From a virus: DNA of 38,033 nucleotides. The stretch lies in the IMG/VR virus record IMGVR_UViG_3300048930_000277, positions 1-38,033 of that record, one strand, 5' to 3'. A model generated the notes under the pieces. It saw nothing but the letters and a program-made list of their open reading frames with translations. It was not told the origin of the DNA and made no database searches. The position numbers and the translations under genes were made by a program. Shown piece after piece: positions 34,611-38,033 of the stretch; within the stretch, counting starts at the first letter, position 1, and every line of letters starts with the position of its first letter.

Positions 34611-35226
34611 ATTGCAGTTGGGGGTTTTTGGTAGGCGAAATGCAAGACCGGTTATTCCATCTCTTTTGAATTTCCCAACAGGAAATACAGATAAGGATTG
34701 GATTGATTTTGGTATTTCGCAATATATATTTTCAGGTGCTTTTTATGTAGAGATTGATTTTTTATACTCAGCAGTTACTTCAACTTATGCGGGGGTTTTT
34801 GGAACTCTGTTTATACCAGTTAATCAATCATTTAGAATGTTAATAAGTAACTCAACCTTTTTGGTTTCTTTAACAAATAATTTAAACAATAGTACAGCAA
34901 AAGCATCTTATTTAAACACAAGGTTTACCGTAAGATTTAGAAGGGATGCTTCCAATAACTTATTTGTTTCCTATAATGGTGGAACTGAATCAAATGTAGG
35001 CACAAAAGCAGGGACTATATGTGTTAAGTCAGTTTCAAATGCAGACAATACCCCAAGATATCTACAGGGAAAAGTTTATAGATTCGATATAAATGGCGAT
35101 GAATATTTATTGACCGAAGGAAGTGGCAATAAGGTTTACGGAAGTCTCGGAGGGAAAGGAACAATCAAAACTTCTAATATTAGCGGAATAACCCACATCA
35201 ATAACGATATGTGGGAAGCACTTTAA
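34594..35226 (+). CDS. LamG/jelly-roll-like appendage protein, 210 aa
   Basis: ATG at 34594. AFYVEIDFLYSAVTSTYAGVFGTLFIP, FRMLISNSTFLVSLTNNLNN, TRFTVRFRRDASNNLFVSYNGGTES and LQGKVYRFDINGDEYLLTEGSGNKVYGSLG are the strands of a concanavalin-like jelly roll typical of carbohydrate-binding tail proteins. It likely contributes to host-surface recognition together with the two preceding gene products. Confidence 0.6.
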   Translation: MAALNKLQLGVFGRRNARPVIPSLLNFPTGNTDKDWIDFGISQYIFSGAFYVEIDFLYSAVTSTYAGVFGTLFIPVNQSFRMLISNSTFLVSLTNNLNNSTAKASYLNTRFTVRFRRDASNNLFVSYNGGTESNVGTKAGTICVKSVSNADNTPRYLQGKVYRFDINGDEYLLTEGSGNKVYGSLGGKGTIKTSNISGITHINNDMWEAL

Positions 35227-35237
35227 AATAATAGATT

Positions 35238-35717
35238 ATGAAATTAAAAACCTTACAACCAGTAACAATAACCCAAGCCCGTCAATTTGAGGACGAGCAG
35301 GGATTGAAGGGAATAAAGAAACAGAACATTTTCAGCCCAGACGACTGCAAGTGGGAGCTGGAAGTAACCGAGCGAAAATTTGGTGATGGATTTTCCGCAA
35401 AGGTAAAATGGTTCCAGACCCAACAATATGAAGATGTGGACGAGAACGGAAACCCCATAACAAGGGAAATGCCCGTACTGATGTTCGATGAGGATTTCAG
35501 ATTGACGACCGCAGAAATGGACGGAATGTTCAACCAAATTGGAATATCCATAACGCCAAACCAAGATAGTTTCAGTGCAAAAGTAGATGAGATAGTACTT
35601 TCGGGAATTATCTATTGGGTAGGTACGGTACGGCAGATATTCGGACTTGATGCCAGCGGTTTTGAAGTGGTGGTTGCCAATAGGCCGTTGTCCGAAAAAA
35701 GTTCACGGAAAAAATAA
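35238..35717 (+). CDS. Hypothetical protein, 159 aa
   Basis: ATG at 35238 (MKLKTLQPVTITQARQFEDEQG). Contains KWELEVTERKFGDGFSAKVKWFQTQQYEDVDENGNPITREMPVLMFDED and ITPNQDSFSAKVDEIVLSGIIYWV. Soluble and beta-rich; sits between fibre genes and lysis genes. No family recognised; it could be a virion or late accessory protein. Confidence 0.62.
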   Translation: MKLKTLQPVTITQARQFEDEQGLKGIKKQNIFSPDDCKWELEVTERKFGDGFSAKVKWFQTQQYEDVDENGNPITREMPVLMFDEDFRLTTAEMDGMFNQIGISITPNQDSFSAKVDEIVLSGIIYWVGTVRQIFGLDASGFEVVVANRPLSEKSSRKK

Positions 35718-35742
35718 CAGACGTTCAAAAACCAAAGAAAAT

Positions 35743-35964
35743 ATGAAAAATGAAATGATTTTCGGAATTATAGCAGCCATTGGCGCGCTCGCCTTATACC
35801 TTTTTGATAAGGAAGCACTTGCACTGGCATTTGTCGGCATTGTGTACGGCATATACGAGCGGTTCAACAGTACCGAAAAGGTAAAGGAAAAGGAAATCGA
35901 AATCCAATCCCTGAAAGAAGATAACGAAGCCCTGCGAGAGTTGAACCGTGGGTTAAAGAAGTAG
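35743..35964 (+). CDS. Small membrane protein with coiled coil, 73 aa
   Basis: ATG at 35743 (MKNEMIFGIIAAIGALALYLF). Two hydrophobic segments (about 6-22 and 27-41) are followed by a charged coiled coil (STEKVKEKEIEIQSLKEDNEALRELNRGLK). The topology suits a small holin, antiholin or inner-membrane partner of the lysis cassette. Only four bases separate it from the next gene. Confidence 0.6.
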   Translation: MKNEMIFGIIAAIGALALYLFDKEALALAFVGIVYGIYERFNSTEKVKEKEIEIQSLKEDNEALRELNRGLKK

Positions 35965-35968
35965 TAAA

Positions 35969-36535
35969 ATGCTAAAGGTACTTGTAACCTACATATTAAA
36001 GAATCTATTGGCCATACACAACGGAAGCGCGGTGGTCAAACTAAAATCACTGCTAATGCTATCCCTGCCCCTATCTGCATTGGCGTCGATTAACCCAATA
36101 ACACATTGGATAGACGCCAACATCGCCTACATTGGTTTCGTACTTGTTGCCATAGCTATAGACCATATCCTTGGAAGTGCCGTACACGCCTTCGTTAAGC
36201 GGGATTTCTCGCCAAAAAAAAACATTATCGGGCTTGCCGTTAAGTTGTCATTGGTGCTATCGGTAGGTATTCTGTTTGAGGGGTTTCAATTTCTGTATCC
36301 GGACAAAACACCCTTCATCGAGGCCGCGATGGATTATTTGTTGACCATTACGCGAATAATGGTATTCCTTTATCCCGCCGGGAGTGCCTTTGTGAACGCT
36401 TCAATATTGACCAATGGGAAGTTCCCGCCCTTGGGATGGATCCAAAAAGTAGAGAAATTCAACTCAAATTTGGACATTAACCAATTCAAAGAACAAAAAG
36501 ATGAGGACGGCGAAGATGCTATCGAACGTTACTAA
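35969..36535 (+). CDS. Holin-like protein, 188 aa
   Basis: ATG at 35969. Three or four membrane segments (SLLMLSLPLSALASI, IGFVLVAIAIDHILGSAVHAF, IIGLAVKLSLVLSVGILFEGF, LLTITRIMVFLYPAGSAFV). AIDHILGSAVHAFVKRDFSPKKNIIGLAVKLSLVL resembles the D-x-x-x-G...S-K-K-x-x-x-G-x-x-K core of the Phage_holin_4 family. Charged C-terminal tail (EQKDEDGEDAIERY). It should permit endolysin to reach or be activated in the periplasm. Confidence 0.7.
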   Translation: MLKVLVTYILKNLLAIHNGSAVVKLKSLLMLSLPLSALASINPITHWIDANIAYIGFVLVAIAIDHILGSAVHAFVKRDFSPKKNIIGLAVKLSLVLSVGILFEGFQFLYPDKTPFIEAAMDYLLTITRIMVFLYPAGSAFVNASILTNGKFPPLGWIQKVEKFNSNLDINQFKEQKDEDGEDAIERY

Positions 36536-36743
36536 CGTACTTTCCACTATTTTTTTGGTGGTGATGATACCCTGCACTATCGTGGGGACGTATTTCATCG
36601 TCATTAACAGCAATGAGATACAAAAGAACACCCAGTACCGCATCCGAACGGAGCGAGTGCTCGACAGCCTTCAAATACAGTTGAAGCTGGAAAGGCGCAT
36701 CAATACGATGCACCGTGATAACCTTAAAGAAGAAATAAAATGA
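36516..36743 (+). CDS. Single-TM protein with periplasmic helix, 75 aa
   Basis: ATG at 36516 overlaps the holin gene by 20 bases. One N-terminal membrane segment (VLSTIFLVVMIPCTIVGTYFIVI) and a charged helix (EIQKNTQYRIRTERVLDSLQIQLKLERRINTMHRDNLKEEI). The N-in, C-out layout is that of an i-spanin or antiholin. Because the cassette also encodes a u-spanin-like protein, an antiholin or holin-partner role seems more likely. ATGA overlap with the endolysin. Confidence 0.6.
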   Translation: MLSNVTNVLSTIFLVVMIPCTIVGTYFIVINSNEIQKNTQYRIRTERVLDSLQIQLKLERRINTMHRDNLKEEIK

Positions 36744-37291
36744 CCGAAAAAGATTATAGCACCGCCGCAGAAGCACTGGGCGTTGACGTTGCTACGATAA
36801 AGGCAGTGGCCGAAGTTGAAAGTGCCGGGGACGGGTTTCTTTCCAACGGCCAGCCTAAGATACTATTTGAGGGGCACTGGTTCCACAAGCTCACGGGTGG
36901 AAAATATACCAATCCGGAAAACGCGAACATTTCCTATCCCTCGTGGAAACGCGACTACTACCGCGAGAACCAGCACGCCCGACTGGCCAAAGCGGTTAGA
37001 TTGGACCGGGAAGCAGCTTTGAAAAGCGCAAGCTGGGGGAAGTTTCAGATAATGGGCTTCAATTTTGACAAGGCTGGCTTTCCAAATCTTCAAAGTTTTA
37101 TTAACGCGATGTACCAAAGTGAGGGCGCACAATTGATGGCGTTCGTGAATTTCGTGAAAAATACTGGATTGGCAGATGAGTTACGGCAAAAGGATTGGGC
37201 GCGGTTTGCCCGTGGTTATAATGGCCCCGGATATGCCAAGAATAAATATGATGTGAAACTGGCCAGTGCCTATAAAAAATATTCCAAATGA
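36740..37291 (+). CDS. Endolysin, N-acetylmuramidase (DUF3380) family
   Basis: 183 aa covering one muramidase domain (PF11860). ATIKAVAEVESAGDGFL contains the probable catalytic Glu (A-V-A-E-V-E-S-A-G), followed by PKILFEGHWFHKLTGGKY. Also ALKSASWGKFQIMGFNFDKAGF, the S-W-G-x-F-Q-I-M-G motif, and WARFARGYNGPGYAKNKYDVKL at the end. No signal peptide, so export depends on the holin. It cleaves glycan strands of peptidoglycan. ATGA overlaps on both sides. Confidence 0.9.
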   Translation: MTEKDYSTAAEALGVDVATIKAVAEVESAGDGFLSNGQPKILFEGHWFHKLTGGKYTNPENANISYPSWKRDYYRENQHARLAKAVRLDREAALKSASWGKFQIMGFNFDKAGFPNLQSFINAMYQSEGAQLMAFVNFVKNTGLADELRQKDWARFARGYNGPGYAKNKYDVKLASAYKKYSK

Positions 37292-37521
37292 AAACAAAAA
37301 CAATATACCGCAACGCCGTAACAGGCGAGATCGTTACTGCACAATACGCAAAGGCAAACCCCGATACCACGGTAAAGGAAACGATGAAAGTAGCCCCGAA
37401 AAAAGCCATCGAAACGCTACGGAAATACCAAGAATGGAGGCAGGGCAAAGTTGAAGCATCGCTCCACCCGACTACTATCACTAAGGCAATCAACGACATA
37501 TTAAACTACTTTGAGCAATGA
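37288..37521 (+). CDS. Small lysis-cassette protein, 77 aa
   Basis: ATG overlaps the endolysin stop. MKTKTIYRNAVTGEIVTAQYAKANPDTTVKET followed by a helix (APKKAIETLRKYQEWRQG). The T-I-Y-R-x-A-x-T-G-E-I-V-x-x-x-Y-A-x-x-N-P-x-T-T-V pattern is one I associate with short proteins next to phage endolysins. Role unknown. Coupled by ATGA to the spanin-like gene. Confidence 0.62.
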   Translation: MKTKTIYRNAVTGEIVTAQYAKANPDTTVKETMKVAPKKAIETLRKYQEWRQGKVEASLHPTTITKAINDILNYFEQ

Positions 37522-38033
37522 CAAAAGAACTGATAGCCCGTAGATTGTTGCGCATTGCCTTGGTGATGTTGATAATATGTCTGGTGCTAATGGCCACCAG
37601 TTGCGGCGGCAAGAAGAAAGCCGTGCAGGTTTCAGAAGTATCGACCGAGATTGCCAAGGTGGAGCGTGTATCGGAATTGAGCGAAAATGATATTCAAACT
37701 GATATTTCCGTTTTCCAGTCAAATAAAGAAAAAAATGTATCGGTGCAGGAAAATTTTCAAGGCGAAGTGGCAGACACCAGCAAGGAAGCGACTTTGACCG
37801 TTGAAAACTTAAACGGAAAAAAAGTGTACCGATACACTAATTTCAAAAATGTAATCTCTGGCAATCAAATTTCCGAATCCGAATCAAATAAAACTTTAGA
37901 ACAAAGTTTGTCCAAAATAGAATTGTCCAAATCCGAAAAAAAAACCGAAACCGATCTGAAAGAAAAGACCATTAGCAAGAATAAGTCCGTTTCCAAAGAG
38001 AAACAAGGCAAATTCCCTTGGTGGTGGATAGTG
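37518..38033 (+). CDS. Unimolecular-spanin-like protein (continues at 128-199)
   Basis: The window ends inside this gene; joined to 128-199 it encodes 195 aa. The N-terminus (MTKELIARRLLRIALVMLII, then CLVLMATSCGGKKK) is a lipoprotein signal with lipobox A-T-S-C, placing Cys29 in the outer membrane. The middle (VQVSEVSTEIAKVERVSELS and on) is polar, helical and Ser/Glu/Lys-rich, long enough to cross the periplasm. The end is one membrane segment (WWWIVIALVLYLAISYL). An OM lipid anchor and an inner-membrane C-terminus in a single chain are the hallmark of u-spanins such as T1 gp11, which fuse the two membranes in the last lysis step. Position after holin and endolysin agrees. Confidence 0.72.
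   Translation, partial: MTKELIARRLLRIALVMLIICLVLMATSCGGKKKAVQVSEVSTEIAKVERVSELSENDIQTDISVFQSNKEKNVSVQENFQGEVADTSKEATLTVENLNGKKVYRYTNFKNVISGNQISESESNKTLEQSLSKIELSKSEKKTETDLKEKTISKNKSVSKEKQGKFPWWWIV
37907..38033. repeat. Terminal direct repeat (copy 2)
   Basis: Identical to 1-127. See copy 1. The junction falls inside the spanin-like gene, and reading on from 38033 to 128 restores one uninterrupted frame, which confirms that the contig closes into a circle. Confidence 0.9.

Noticed and set aside
32181-35226. Diversity-generating retroelement at the fibre genes
   Set aside because: No reverse transcriptase gene and no template/variable repeat pair was seen, although LamG-like fibre proteins made it worth checking.

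Overview
The window is one complete circular (or circularly permuted) tailed-phage genome. The first 127 bases and the last 127 bases are identical, so the unit genome is about 37,906 bp. The host is most likely a member of the Bacteroidetes, probably Flavobacteriia. This rests on low GC, near absence of Shine-Dalgarno sequences, promoter-like TTTG / TAnnTTTG pairs, a BACON-like domain on a tail protein, and phage families (XkdF-like protease, portal with Cys-containing tail, BppU-like and LamG-like tail proteins) that resemble those of flavobacterial siphoviruses. No integrase, CI-type repressor, reverse transcriptase or tRNA was recognised.

Layout. (1) 211-7233, minus strand: about 18 small accessory genes, separated by 16 imperfect palindromes with AAC...GTT ends. 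They look like integron attC recombination sites, so the region reads as an integron-like gene-cassette array without an integrase. Cargo includes a Dam-type adenine methyltransferase nearest the promoter, an acyl-carrier-like protein lacking the carrier serine, HTH and ribbon-helix-helix proteins, a Cys-rich peptide and many unknowns. (2) 7249-7324: divergent promoters. (3) 7347-14385, plus strand: early/replication genes, namely an SSB-like protein, a candidate origin with DnaA-box-like sequences, VirE-N/SF3 primase-helicase, SF2 helicase, VRR-NUC nuclease and a DnaA-domain-IV-like protein. (4) 14450-16604: accessory genes, including a lone attC-like site and a secreted beta-barrel-like protein. 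(5) 16721-35717: sigma-like protein, small and large terminase, tail genes with a frameshifting chaperone pair and tape measure, then protease, capsid, portal, connectors and fibres. (6) 35743 to the end, continuing at 2-199: lysis genes, with a holin, a single-TM protein, an N-acetylmuramidase endolysin and a protein with unimolecular-spanin topology.

The main novelty is in region 1. Several sites carry, in their loop, an A/T-rich leader, an ATG and 14-20 codons that run in frame through the recombination core into the next cassette. The site appears to supply the start codon to whichever cassette follows it. Six cassette ORFs end with a TAA that lies inside the core of the next site. Together these form a compact, plug-in translation format for exchanging accessory genes in a phage. 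The function of the sites is inferred from structure; no recombination has been shown here.
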